This document shows positions 43,743 to 53,300 of a DNA stretch of 64,000 bases, one piece after another. The DNA is from Mycoplana azooxidifex (GTDB lineage Bacteria; Pseudomonadota; Alphaproteobacteria; Rhizobiales; Rhizobiaceae). The stretch's first letter is position 1. The number at the start of each line of letters is the position of its first letter. The notes under the pieces were generated by a model. It ran no database searches. It was not told where the DNA came from and saw only the letters and a list, made by a program, of their open reading frames with translations. Position numbers and translations under genes: made by a program. The stretch is taken from positions 1-64,000 of the forward strand of contig NZ_JACIEE010000013.1 of the NCBI RefSeq assembly GCF_014196765.1. Direction: 5' to 3'.

Positions 43743-44573
43743 TTAGAGTTCCAGAAAGGTCTTCACGTGCGTGACGAACGTCTCCGGCTGCTGGAAGAGC
43801 GCGCCGTGCCCTGAGTCCGGATAGAGAATCAGGGTGGCGTCCTGCATGTTCTTGAACATCGTGTAGGCATTGTCGGAGGGGAACATCGTGTCGTCGCTGC
43901 CGTGCACAATGAGCGTGGCGGTAGCAATCGACTTGAGTGACAGATGCTCGGGATCCGTCCGGGCGCACCACTCGATGATCGCCTTGGCCTGCGGATCGCT
44001 TACGGAAACACCCTTGTCCGGAGCCCGATCGTGGGAGCGAGCAAGCGTTCGGTCGACGAATGCCTTCCCGGCTGCCTGGCTCTTTGCGGACGGAGTGAAG
44101 AACAATGGAAGGCGCACGTCAGGGGCGTTCTGCGCGAATGCCTTCTCGACTACCTCGAGGAGGTGCTCCTCGCCACCGGCGGGCGCGCTCCCGGCGACGA
44201 CCATCCGTCCGATCGCCACACGCTTGCGCGCAGCCATCACCTGGGCGAGGAAACCTCCGAGCGAAAAGCCCAGAAGATCGACCTCGCCGAGACCCAGTGC
44301 CGCTATGAAACCTTCGGCGTAGTCCGCCATTCCCTCCACGCTGTCCGGCGTCGTGCCGCCGGAGGAGCCGACGCCAGCGTTGTCAAACACAAAGACCTCG
44401 CTGACCTCGGCCAGAGCGTTCACGACGGAGGGGTCCCAGGCATCCATGGTTCCGGTGAAGTGCTGCAAAAGGACCAGCTTCCGGGCGAACCGATGTCCGA
44501 TCCGGCGATAGGCGAGCTTCGCTCCTCGCGCTTCTACATATTCAGTTACTGCGGCTTCCAGGGTGGCGGTCAT
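43743..44573 (-). CDS. Alpha/beta hydrolase
   Basis: A 276-residue hydrolase with an intact triad: nucleophile Ser in GFSLGG near 102, Asp in GSDDTMFP near 227 and His in SGHGALF near 255. The oxyanion region QHFTGTMDAWDP near 37 resembles haloperoxidase/esterase-type members. It is the first gene of a pair with the LolA-like protein. A weak AGGATCTGTC-like site precedes the ATG. Substrate unknown. Confidence 0.9.
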   Translation of the reverse strand: MTATLEAAVTEYVEARGAKLAYRRIGHRFARKLVLLQHFTGTMDAWDPSVVNALAEVSEVFVFDNAGVGSSGGTTPDSVEGMADYAEGFIAALGLGEVDLLGFSLGGFLAQVMAARKRVAIGRMVVAGSAPAGGEEHLLEVVEKAFAQNAPDVRLPLFFTPSAKSQAAGKAFVDRTLARSHDRAPDKGVSVSDPQAKAIIEWCARTDPEHLSLKSIATATLIVHGSDDTMFPSDNAYTMFKNMQDATLILYPDSGHGALFQQPETFVTHVKTFLEL

Positions 44574-44820
44574 GACAGATCCTCGGTTGTGTTGGAAGTT
44601 CGCAGTCGGAAAGCTCGGGCCCTGCCATGACGGCAGGAACCAAGGTCTGGTGGGACAGGCTTCCGAACGCGCATTTCGGCTGAGAGAAGGGAGTGCGTCT
44701 CGTTAGCAAGACGCCGACTATTTCGCGGGAGCGGGCTTTCCGTACATCCTGCCGGACACCGAAGACTTCGCCGATCGCCACCGACGTGTCTGCCGCGGCG
44801 GCCGGTCGAACGGGACATGA

Positions 44821-45684
44821 TCAGCGTACACTTCTCTCGAGTTCCTGGAATTCGTCGTCGGAAAGCTGGAGACGCGCAGCCGCTACGTTCTGCTCCAGGT
44901 GGCTGATCTTCGAAGTGCCGGGGATCGGCAGCATGACCGGGCTCCGCTTGAGCATCCACGCCAGCGCGATCTGACCAACTGTCGCGGCGTGGTGCTTGGC
45001 GAGCGAGTCGAGAAGTCCACCCGGACGGACGAGGTCGCCGGCAGCCAGGGGGAACCAGGGAATGAACCCGATGCCGTTGCGCTCGCAGTAATCGAGAACG
45101 TCCTCGCTTCCACGGTCGACCAGATTGTAGCGGTTCTGGACGGTGGCGACCTTGAAGTACCGGGAGGCGGCCGCGATTTCTTCGATAGAAACCTCGCTGA
45201 GTCCGGCGTTGGCGATCACACCCTCGTCGAGCAGTTCACGGATGGCGGCGAACTGCTCCTGCATGGGGACGCGCGGATCGATCCTGTGCAACTGCCAAAG
45301 ACCGATCTGTTCTACGCCCAGCTTCTTGAGGCTGCCCTTTGCGCGCTCGATCAGGTACTCAGGTCGACCGTCGGGCATCCATTGGTCTGGACCGGGCCGG
45401 CGAAGTCCGGCCTTGGTGGCGACGAGGATGTCGTCGCGGCCCGCCAGGGCCTCCCCTATCAGTTCCTCGGCGACGTCCGGGCCGTAGGAGTCCGCGGTGT
45501 CGATGAAGTTCACTCCCAGTTCGGCTGCGCGGCGTACGGTTGCCAGCGCTTCGTTGCGGTCCGCCGGGGGACCCCAGATGCCGCGACCCGTGAGCCGCAT
45601 CGACCCGAACCCCAGCCTGTTTACGACGAAATCGCCGATTTTCAAGGTTCCGGAGAAGCTTCCTATCGTCTTGGCGTTGTCCAT
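44821..45684 (-). CDS. Aldo/keto reductase
   Basis: A 287-residue NADPH-dependent reductase with the complete tetrad: Asp in FIDTADSYG near 60, Tyr five residues later, Lys in VATKAG near 90 and His in LWQLHRID near 132. The C-terminal [14 protein letters not shown] near 258 is the cofactor phosphate-binding stretch. It reduces aldehydes or ketones. GGGAG lies seven bases before the ATG. It is divergent from the receiver gene at 46059, with a TTACAATA-like element 112 bases upstream. A 247-base gap without recognisable genes separates it from the hydrolase. Confidence 0.92.
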   Translation of the reverse strand: MDNAKTIGSFSGTLKIGDFVVNRLGFGSMRLTGRGIWGPPADRNEALATVRRAAELGVNFIDTADSYGPDVAEELIGEALAGRDDILVATKAGLRRPGPDQWMPDGRPEYLIERAKGSLKKLGVEQIGLWQLHRIDPRVPMQEQFAAIRELLDEGVIANAGLSEVSIEEIAAASRYFKVATVQNRYNLVDRGSEDVLDYCERNGIGFIPWFPLAAGDLVRPGGLLDSLAKHHAATVGQIALAWMLKRSPVMLPIPGTSKISHLEQNVAAARLQLSDDEFQELERSVR

Positions 45685-45795
45685 TTTCAAACTCCCATTC
45701 GGCGACCGTTTTCGACATGCCGCGTGTGCTCGTCGGCTTTCGGCCGCTCGTCAGTCATCGTGTGGGAGTAAATTTACGACGACGATACTCGTCTT

Positions 45796-45803
45796 TATTG
45801 TAT
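45796..45803 (-). promoter_or_regulatory. TACAATA element upstream of the aldo/keto reductase
   Basis: On the minus strand the sequence reads GATGATACAATAAAG, 112 bases before the start. The first T of the TTACAATA core is replaced by A; the TACAATAA part is conserved. Confidence 0.4.
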
Positions 45804-46058
45804 CATCGTGTACGAGAGCGTTTGGCGCGCCTCTATACCTAGAGCTAGGTGGACTGGAGCTTGGCGTCCGATAAGGTCGCGCGCATGTTCGCGGTTTCGC
45901 GAACTGGATGCCCAGGGTCGGATTCCGGAATCGGATCCGAGCGTTCGTCTGTAAAGTCGTTAGCCGCGTTGGAATATGAAGTCCGGGATGCTTTGCACCA
46001 TACCCAATACCGCAAAGTCATCGCGGGAGTTCCAAAGAGGCCGTCGGAGCCATGTGAA

Positions 46059-46433
46059 TTGCTGACGATCGCAATAGTTGAGGACGATGACGGGGTAAGG
46101 CTCGCATATGCGGACCTGATGTCGTCGTACGGATACGAGGTGAAAGCCTTCGGGTCAGCCGAAGATTTCATTTCCTCGAGTTGTCACGACGAAGTGGAGT
46201 GCCTGATCCTGGATCAGCGGCTACCGGGAATGAGCGGTTTGGAGCTCCAGGCTCAATTGCAGCGACAGCGCAGCACGCTCCCAATTGTTTTCGTCACCTC
46301 CCACGATGACGATGTCACGAGGATGAAGGCGCTCGAGAACGGGGCGGTGCATTTTCTCAATAAGCCGATCGACGCGGATGAACTTGTGCGATGCGTTGCC
46401 GACGCCCACAGTCGAGCACGCGACGGCAATTAA
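46059..46433 (+). CDS. Stand-alone receiver-domain response regulator
   Basis: A receiver of about 124 residues. IVEDD is near residue 6, the acceptor Asp lies in LILDQRLPGMSG near 50, FVTSHDDD near 81 and Lys in FLNKPID near 102. It is the paralogue of the gene at 12691. The start is uncertain: TTG at 46059 has GGAG nine bases upstream, while the same frame is open back to an ATG at 45849, where codon use looks non-coding. No output domain. Probable partners are the PAS kinases of this window. Confidence 0.78.
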   Translation: MLTIAIVEDDDGVRLAYADLMSSYGYEVKAFGSAEDFISSSCHDEVECLILDQRLPGMSGLELQAQLQRQRSTLPIVFVTSHDDDVTRMKALENGAVHFLNKPIDADELVRCVADAHSRARDGN

Positions 46434-46822
46434 CCGTTGGCGATGGCGGGCGGCTAACGCGGCATCGTGAGAGCTTCCGCGCCTGCCGTTCGGGCGCGTG
46501 CCGCTTTGGCCACATGAACTGGCAGCTTCAGCTGACAAAGAACGTTTCGGCGCTTCCTCTCCCCCGGGACTACATGATTGACGCGGGACGAAACTCGGCG
46601 GCAAAAACAACGCCTCGGCAGGTCTGACCTCAGTGGGCTGGGAGTGCCAGCGGGAAATGACGTGAAAGCTGCGATCCTTCTTGCCGCGAGCCTAGTGATG
46701 CGTGCTCGAGTACCTGATCAGCAATTTGGCGTTCGACCTATCGTATGCGATCCATCGCTTCACCGCGTTGAGAATGGCGGCGATGCCTGAGGAAGCTTGA
46801 CGGGACACAAGGTGACAGGATG
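46434..46822. other. Intergenic, no gene recognised
   Basis: Apart from a minus-strand stretch with faint DUF1127-like character near 46700-46790, which I do not accept as a gene, I see nothing coding. The stretch probably holds decayed sequence and the promoter of the next gene. Confidence 0.4.
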
Positions 46823-46830
46823 TTACAATC
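46823..46830 (+). promoter_or_regulatory. TTACAATC element upstream of the isochorismatase-type gene
   Basis: The plus strand reads GGATGTTACAATCCCG, 176 bases before the start at 47006. This is the most distant of the elements from its gene, so the link is weaker than for the others. Confidence 0.35.
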
Positions 46831-47005
46831 CCGCGGCCTCCCGCGACCCCATTCTCGTCTCTGTATCCTCGAGAATTAAGTCCGCGACGTCGCATCGGAT
46901 CGCTGGCCGATCTCGATGGATACTGGTTCCCGAAATCAGTCACAAGGCCCGCGATCGCGACGACGAGAGATCGCCGCAAGGCAAACCGCCCTAGAGGAAA
47001 CTTCC

Positions 47006-47752
47006 ATGACCGAAAAAGTCATTCCGCTCGCCTACCGCGACCCGCAGAACCCCGCACTTCCCAAGACCGACGTCGAGATCGATATCCCGCGGACGGCGTT
47101 GGTCATCACCGACCCTCAGGTCGACTTCCTCAGCCCCAAGGGCGCGGGATGGGGCGCTTTCGGCGAAAGCATCACCGAACACAATACCGTCGAGAACATC
47201 GGCAAGCTCTTCGAGGCGTCGAAGAAGGCCGGGATCGAGGTAGTCATTTCGCCCCACTACTACTACCCTTTCGATCACCGCTGGGATTTCGCCGCGACCG
47301 GCGAGACGCTAATGCACAAGCTCCGGATGTTCGACCGCCAAGACCCGCTGTCGCTTGAAGGCTTCGAGAACTCGGGCGCGGACTGGATGCCCGAGTACAA
47401 GCAGTATATCGATGACGGCAAGACGATCGTGTGCTCGCCACACAAGATCGCAGGGCCGCAGACCAACGACGTGGTCTTCCAGCTGCGCAAGAAGCGCATC
47501 GACAAGGTGATCTTGGCTGGCATGGCAGCGAACTTCTGCGTCGAATCCCACCTCCGTGACTTCGTCGAGAAGGGCTTCGAGGTCGCCGTGGTCCGCGACG
47601 CCACCGCGGGGAGCAAGCTGCCGGAGGGCGATGCCTATCTCGCGGCTCTTGTGAACTTCCGCTGGTTCGCGAACGCGCTGTGGACGACCGAGGAGGCTGC
47701 CGATCGGCTTGCACAGGCCGCGGTTTCGCGCGCGGTACCGCTGGCCAGCTGA
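47006..47752 (+). CDS. Isochorismatase-family cysteine hydrolase
   Basis: A 248-residue hydrolase with the cysteine-hydrolase triad: Asp in VITDPQVDF near 34, a Lys region near 150, and Cys in AGMAANFCVESH near 178. The family cleaves isochorismate or small amides such as nicotinamide and carbamates. The His-rich HYYYPFDHRWDF near 90 probably marks the metal or substrate pocket. AGAGGAAA lies six bases before the ATG. It stands alone between intergenic regions, with a hairpin 40 bases after its stop. Confidence 0.88.
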   Translation: MTEKVIPLAYRDPQNPALPKTDVEIDIPRTALVITDPQVDFLSPKGAGWGAFGESITEHNTVENIGKLFEASKKAGIEVVISPHYYYPFDHRWDFAATGETLMHKLRMFDRQDPLSLEGFENSGADWMPEYKQYIDDGKTIVCSPHKIAGPQTNDVVFQLRKKRIDKVILAGMAANFCVESHLRDFVEKGFEVAVVRDATAGSKLPEGDAYLAALVNFRWFANALWTTEEAADRLAQAAVSRAVPLAS

Positions 47753-47791
47753 CAATTAGGCGTTGGAGCGACGTTGTTGCCAAAGTCCACA

Positions 47792-47828
47792 GCAGTCACG
47801 TGTCACCGTTTTGAGGGCATGTGACTGC
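47792..47828 (+). terminator. Hairpin after the isochorismatase-type gene
   Basis: GCAGTCAC (47792-47799) pairs with GTGACTGC (47821-47828), extended by TG/CA with a one-base mismatch, around a loop containing GTTTTG. No U-tract follows. Confidence 0.35.
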
Positions 47829-47959
47829 ACCGTTAAAGCGCTATGCGGAGCACCCATAGCCGCAATTTACCTGGACGCGAAGGCACCCGTGAACGCGAAC
47901 CCGGCGGTATGTCCGCCGCGCGGGAAATAGAGCTGGCGTCTGCCAATCTCTGGAAAAGG

Positions 47960-48235
47960 CGAGACTTAACCCTTTCGCCGATAAATAGAGATAGCGCGCT
48001 GGCCGCTACGATCTGTACACTCATCTGGGGCTTCGGCTTCGGGATGCTTCTGGTCGCCATGCAAACCTATATGTTCAGCTTCGCGCCCGACCAGCGCGAA
48101 AGCGTGGGCAGTGTTGTTTGTTTCGACTACGCAACTCGGCATTGGATCAGGCGCGTTGGTTGGCGGTTTAGTCGTCGATCACTTTGGAGTCGCCAGCGTG
48201 CCAGCAATAGGTGGCGTGCCTACCGGAAAACGATA
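47960..48235 (+). pseudogene. MFS transporter, C-terminal fragment
   Basis: LAATICTLIWGFGFGMLL and TYMFSFAPDQRESVG (47998-48110) followed, after a frame change near 48115, by STTQLGIGSGALVGGLVVD and HFGVASVPAIGG (48125-48215) are the last spans of a DHA1-type exporter. The first ten spans are absent and the end is truncated. It is not a copy of the exporter at 5770 at high identity. Confidence 0.65.
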
Positions 48236-48582
48236 AAGCGTCATGCCCACTACGACGGACGAGACGCGACGGCCAACAGTTAGGACTCTCGCTGTCCCGC
48301 GGCGTTTGCAATCAAACGCAGGCGGAGCTTCACCTGATCGACGCCCTGCTTAATTTTTATCCGACGGCCGAGCGGCTTGAATCCTATCTCGTCCAAGGCG
48401 CGGCCCAGCGAGGTTTCCCTTACTGCCTTTCGTTGGGGCTTGCGGTATGCTGGCCGAGCCATCGCTCTCTCCCATTACTTGGTCGAACGCACCTTGAGCT
48501 CCGGGCAGTCATCCGGCAAGCGCTGACAGGTCCCGCCCGAACAAAAACAGTCAGACTAGCCACTCGACATCCCAGAACCCTC
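48236..48582. other. Intergenic with one short minus-strand frame
   Basis: A 60-codon minus-strand frame (48280-48462; ALDEIGFKPLGRRIKIKQG then LRLRLIANAAG) has protein-like composition but no recognised family and no clear ribosome binding site. It may be the tail of a lost gene. Nothing else is visible. Confidence 0.3.
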
Positions 48583-48599
48583 TTGACGGGAGAATGTGC

Positions 48600-48614
48600 G
48601 TTCTCTAAATGTTC
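48600..48614 (+). promoter_or_regulatory. LexA (SOS) box, copy 1
   Basis: GTTC-TCTAAAT-GTTC is an exact alphaproteobacterial LexA box (GTTC-N7-GTTC). It overlaps a promoter with TTGACG at 48583-48588 and TAAATG at 48606-48611, 17 bases apart. An ATG follows five bases after the box but its frame ends after 12 codons, so the original SOS gene is missing or broken. Confidence 0.65.
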
Positions 48615-48818
48615 TTGCCATGATCAAAGCTGTCCTGTTTCCCATACGAGTAGGTTGACGTTCACCCGCGCAAGCGGAGGCGGCAGCTATTGTATCGAGG
48701 TTAGGATGGCATCAAGAGATCAAAATCAGCAGACGTGTCATGAATACGCAGAAGTCGTCCGGAATTCGGTCGACGATCAGGTTCAGACGACGCTTCGACC
48801 TACAGACGGTGCCGAAGC

Positions 48819-49583
48819 ATGAAACTCTGGATTATTTCCGACTTGCATTTGGAATTCGGCCAACCCTTCGTTGGGCCGCCTCCTGAGGCCGATGTCCTGG
48901 TTTGCGCGGGCGATCTATTGACACGCGGCATCGTCCCTAGCATCGAATGGCTGGCGACCAACATTCCTTCTTCGATGCCCGTTGTATTCACCGCGGGGAA
49001 CCATGAATACTATGGAGCCTCCGTGCAGGAGAGCATCCGTGACGCGCGCCTGTTGCGTGACCGCTTTCCGCACCTTCACTTTCTCGAAAACGAGGTCGTG
49101 GATATCGGCGGCGTCAGGTTTGTTGGCGCGACACTCTGGACCGACTTCCGCATCAACGGCGGCGATCCTGAACTCGCGATGGCGGCCGCCCAAAGCGGGA
49201 TGAACGACTACAAAAAGGTCAAGTTTACCAAGCTTCCATACAGGAAGTTCAGGCCGATCCATGCTTACCGAAAGCACTACGAATCCAGGGCGTTCCTCAA
49301 ATCCGCATTGTCGGCGACCTCGGATGGAAAGACGGTGGTCCTAAGCCATCACGCTCCGTCATCCAGGTCAATTCCGCTCGAGTTCCAAGGCGATCCGCTG
49401 TCCGCCTGCTACGCCAGCGAACTGGGGGACCTGATCGTTGAAGGGCAGCCTTCATTGTGGGTGCATGGTCACGTTCATCAGAAGGTCGATTACTGGGTCG
49501 GAGAGTGCAGGGTCGTCGCCAACCCCCGCGGTTATCCGGGAGAGAGGACAGGCTTCGAACCGGGGCTTGTCATCGAAATCTAG
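48819..49583 (+). CDS. Calcineurin-type metallophosphoesterase
   Basis: A 254-residue phosphoesterase with the whole metal-binding set: SDLHLEF near 7, GDLL near 31, GNHEYYG near 60, SHHAPS near 178 and GHVHQ near 211. These motifs bind two metal ions and hydrolyse phosphomono- or diesters; the substrate is unknown. It is cytoplasmic, without signal peptide. It starts about 200 bases downstream of the LexA box at 48600 on the same strand, so SOS control is possible but unproven because an upstream gene appears lost. Confidence 0.88.
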   Translation: MKLWIISDLHLEFGQPFVGPPPEADVLVCAGDLLTRGIVPSIEWLATNIPSSMPVVFTAGNHEYYGASVQESIRDARLLRDRFPHLHFLENEVVDIGGVRFVGATLWTDFRINGGDPELAMAAAQSGMNDYKKVKFTKLPYRKFRPIHAYRKHYESRAFLKSALSATSDGKTVVLSHHAPSSRSIPLEFQGDPLSACYASELGDLIVEGQPSLWVHGHVHQKVDYWVGECRVVANPRGYPGERTGFEPGLVIEI

Positions 49584-49639
49584 GATACCCGATCATGCTT
49601 CAAGTCGTGGTCGGAGTGCTCCCCGTTTCACCGGACAGG

Positions 49640-50054
49640 CGGGCTGATCGTGTTGTCGTGATTTGTCGCCATAAGCCTTTGGACGCCGCTGGCGCACGAC
49701 GCGATCGCTGGGGGTTGGTTCTCGCTGCCGAACTGCTTCCTATTTGTGCCTGTTCCCTATTCTGGTCGTGCTTTCTACCTGGCATTGTCCAGGACGCTAG
49801 CAAGCGGAAGCCATGCGCTGCCGTTCGTACTGACTCTGACGTTGCTTTTCCTCGGCTACACGGGACTGGCGATCAGCATGGGGCCAAACATCTGCCGCCG
49901 GCCATCTCCATCTGGGACGCGGCCTCGGCACCCCCAGAGCCTCGGGTTCGCGTTGGTCGACGCGCTTTTCATCAGCCCGTTTATTCTGGCCTACACGACG
50001 GGGTCCTACCACGTGTTCCGCGTCAAGGTGGAGGCAGGGGAGGGATACCATTGA
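49640..50054 (+). pseudogene. cioB: Cytochrome bd-type (CIO) oxidase subunit II, C-terminal fragment
   Basis: TPLAHDAIAGGWFSLPN (near 49680), FYLALSRTLASGSHALPF, LTLLFLGYTGLAISMGPNI and GFALVDALFISPFILAYT then VFRVKVEAGEGYH match the last spans and end of the CydB/CioB subunit of cyanide-insensitive quinol oxidases. Subunit I and the first two thirds of subunit II are gone. A frame change near 49900 replaces the expected proline-serine linker. The next frame begins a DUF2474-like protein, as in intact cio operons. Confidence 0.75.
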
Positions 50055-50224
50055 TGGACAAGGCTTCCGGACCGTCGTCGCTTTGGGGCCGACTTGACTG
50101 GCTCGTGACGATCTGGGCCGCGAGCGCGGGGTCCGGTGTCGCCGCGCTCGCTTTCAGGTGTCGATGTCGTGGCGGGAATGACGTCGTGTTTCCGTTTTTT
50201 CCGAATGACACGGCTGCCACGTAG
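50054..50224 (+). pseudogene. DUF2474-type small membrane protein, altered C-terminus
   Basis: An ATG overlapping the end of the cioB relic opens MDKASGPSSLWGRLDWLV then TIWAASAGSGVAALAFR, the usual N-terminus and single span of DUF2474 proteins encoded after cioAB. The last 20 residues (after AFR) do not fit the family, so the frame has probably shifted. With the oxidase gone it is unlikely to function. Confidence 0.5.
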
Positions 50225-50337
50225 CCATTTCTGCGTATTTTCTTCTCAGCATAGAACAAGCACGGTTCCCAATCGCAAGCATCGATGCCAAAACAGATGT
50301 CAGCTTCGGCTTGAAAGCACGGTCACAGAGCGAACGG

Positions 50338-53300
50338 ATGTCATCCCGAGTCGAAAATTCCAGCCAACCGGACGATCGCACGGCGGTTACCACCGACACC
50401 GAGGACCACGGGAGCTTCTACACGGCGTTAGAGGCGGCCAAGACCAGCCTGGCCGCCGCTGATCTCGCCGCGTCCGAGCGAAATATTCTGCTTGCTTCCG
50501 CAATGGCGACGACAAAGGTCCAAAAGGCCGAGGTCTGCTGTCTCAAGATTGACTGGCATCTTCGTAGGTCGGAGGTTCCTGAAAGCGTCGCGGCAGGTCT
50601 CGAATGCCTCAAGGAGTTCGGTCTCGACGTACCGCTTCGGCCAGACCAGGTCGATCTCGAGACCGCCACTATCGGCGTATGGGAGCGACTTTACGGACGT
50701 CCGGTAGAAGAACTCGTCCATCTACCGAGGATGGATAATCCCGAGGTGGAAGCGATTGTCAGCGTCCTCTCCGCCATGACAAATTCCGCACAACTAACGG
50801 ACGAAAGGCTGCTGGGTGTCACACTCAGCCATATGGTCAATCTGACCCTCGAGCACGGGATCACCAAGGCGGCCGTTCTCGCCTTTGGCCTCTTCGGCTT
50901 CTTTCTCAGCAACCATTTCGGGCGTTACCACGACGGTTTGAAATTCTGCGAAGCCGCAAGGGAACTCGTCCAGGTCCACGGATTCTGGGAGCACGAAGTA
51001 AAAGCCATCAGCTATATCGAGCTGGTTGCCGTATGGGCACGTCCATTGCGCTCAGTGATCGAGCTAACCAGATCGTGCATTGCGGCGGCGGCGGGTAGCA
51101 GGGACATTCCCTATTCATGTTACGCCCGGGTTCGTATCGTGGCCTACAGGCTCGCTCAAGGCGACAGCCTTGTCGACGTTTCGGCAGAACTCGATAGTGC
51201 CGTCGGGTTCGTCGAAAAAGCGAGCTTTGCCGCTCCTCTTATGGCTCTGCATTCACAGAGAGCGTTCGTCCGCACGATGGCGGAGGGCCGCGGCGTCGGC
51301 GATATCTTCGATCGCGATGGCTTCGACACCCGCGCCTTCGAGGCCAAATTCATCCCTGAACAGACGCCAACCTACATCTGCTTCTACTGGATTCTCAAGG
51401 CGCACGCGTCCTTCGTGTACGGCGATTTCAATACCGCGGCGGACGCCGTCAGGCGCATCTCAGGCCTCATCTGGGCATGCACCGGACATCTCCAGCTCGC
51501 CGTGTATCACTTCATCGCCGCGCTGGCTCTCGCCGCGGAATCCGACAATGGCACCCAAGCCGACAGGGCCGCGATCGTCGGCCATGTGGACTGGCTTGCC
51601 CGATGGGCCGATACATGCCCCGAGACATTCCAGAGCAAGCGGCTGCTCGCTCTAGCCGAACTTGCACGGATCGACGGAGATGCGAAGCGGGCCGAGCGCC
51701 TCTACGAGCAGGCGATCGACGCGGCCGCGAGGTTCGGTCTGCTCGTAGACGAGGCGCTTGCCTGTGAAGTCGCCGGTCGTTTCTACGCGACGTCTGGAAT
51801 GGGACAGTCGGCGAAATCACATCTCGTGAGGGCAAGGGATTGCTATCTCCGTTGGGGAGCCGGAGGCAAGGTGGCGCAACTCGAGAGCGCTTCTTCCGGC
51901 GTCTTTGCGGGATATGTCGAACCGCAACCGCGGCAATCGTCGACCGTCGGCAAAGGCGGTCGACTGGAGGCCGTGCTCGATATTTCCCAGGCCATGTCTT
52001 CCATCATCGGCTATGCCCCGCTCGCGGAGACTATCCTCAAGACGGCGTTGGATATGTCCGGAGCGGACAGGGTGATGCTGATCGAGCTGGACAGCTCAGA
52101 GATATGGATCGCCGCATCCGGAATTCGTGAGGGGGGCGAAATTTCCTACAGCGTCCAGCGTACGGCTGCTGGAGAAGGGGAGATATCCCGAGCTGCTGTC
52201 CTCCAGGTCGCACGTACCATGGAACCCTTTCTGGGAGAAGACGGCGGAGACTCCTTATTCAAGGAGGAGAGTATCGAACGCCCGGCCCACGAAGGCTACT
52301 TTGTCCCGCTGGTCAAGAAATCCCGGCTCATCGCCATCCTTTATCTGTCGGGTGTCGAGGACAGCGCACAGCTCGGCCGGGAAGGGTTCTCAACACTCGT
52401 CGCGATCGCACCGCATGCCGCGATCGCCCTCGACAATGCGAAACTGTTCGCCGAACTGGAGCGCGAGAAGGCCGACCTCGCGGAACGCGAGCACGAGTTC
52501 CGGATGGCGAACGACACGATGCCATCGATGACGTGGAGCGCAGACGCCAACGGGGCGAACGAGTGGTTCAACAAGGAATGGTACGAATACACCGGGCTGA
52601 CACCCGAGCAAGCCTGCAACGGCGGATGGAAATACGTCTTCCACCCCGACGACCGGGCGGAGTCCGCTGCGACATGGCATCGAATCGTAACCAAGCGCGA
52701 GATGAGCGGGCTGGAGGCGCGGAAGCGCCGTCACGACGGAGAGTACCGCTGGTTTATCGTGAGAGCGAAGCCCCACTGCGACGCAACCGGACGCATTGTC
52801 AGGTGCTATGGCGCTGAGAGCGACATCGACGATCTCAAGAGAGCCGAAATTCTCCTGGCGGGAGAGAAGCGGTCCTTCGAGATGATGACGACTGAACAAC
52901 CGCTGACGACAATCCTGGATTCGCTCTGCCAGACGCTCTTCGTGCTCACCGACGCGACTTTTGTCACGATCATGCTGCAGGACGAAGAGGGCCGCACGTT
53001 ACGGCCGGGCGGGGGGCATAAAGTTCCCGAGGGGTTTAACGACGCGGTGTGCGGAATTCCCGTGGGACCCGAATTCGGCTCTTGCGGGACCGCCGCTTTC
53101 AAGCAGGAGCCCGTGTGGATCGATGACGTCGATACGGATCCCCGATGGGACTGCGCACGTGACGTGGTCGAACGCTTCGGCTTCAAGGCCTGCTGGTCCA
53201 CTCCCATCATGTCCGGTCGCGGATCCGTGTTCGGCACTATCGCCGTCTACTCGAACAGGCCTCGGTCGGCGGGCGATCGCGAGCGACAGACCATCGACCG

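Noticed and set aside
46692-46979. Minus-strand frame with a faint DUF1127-like piece
   Set aside because: Similarity covers only about 20 residues and lacks the conserved DIG-type ending; no start signal.
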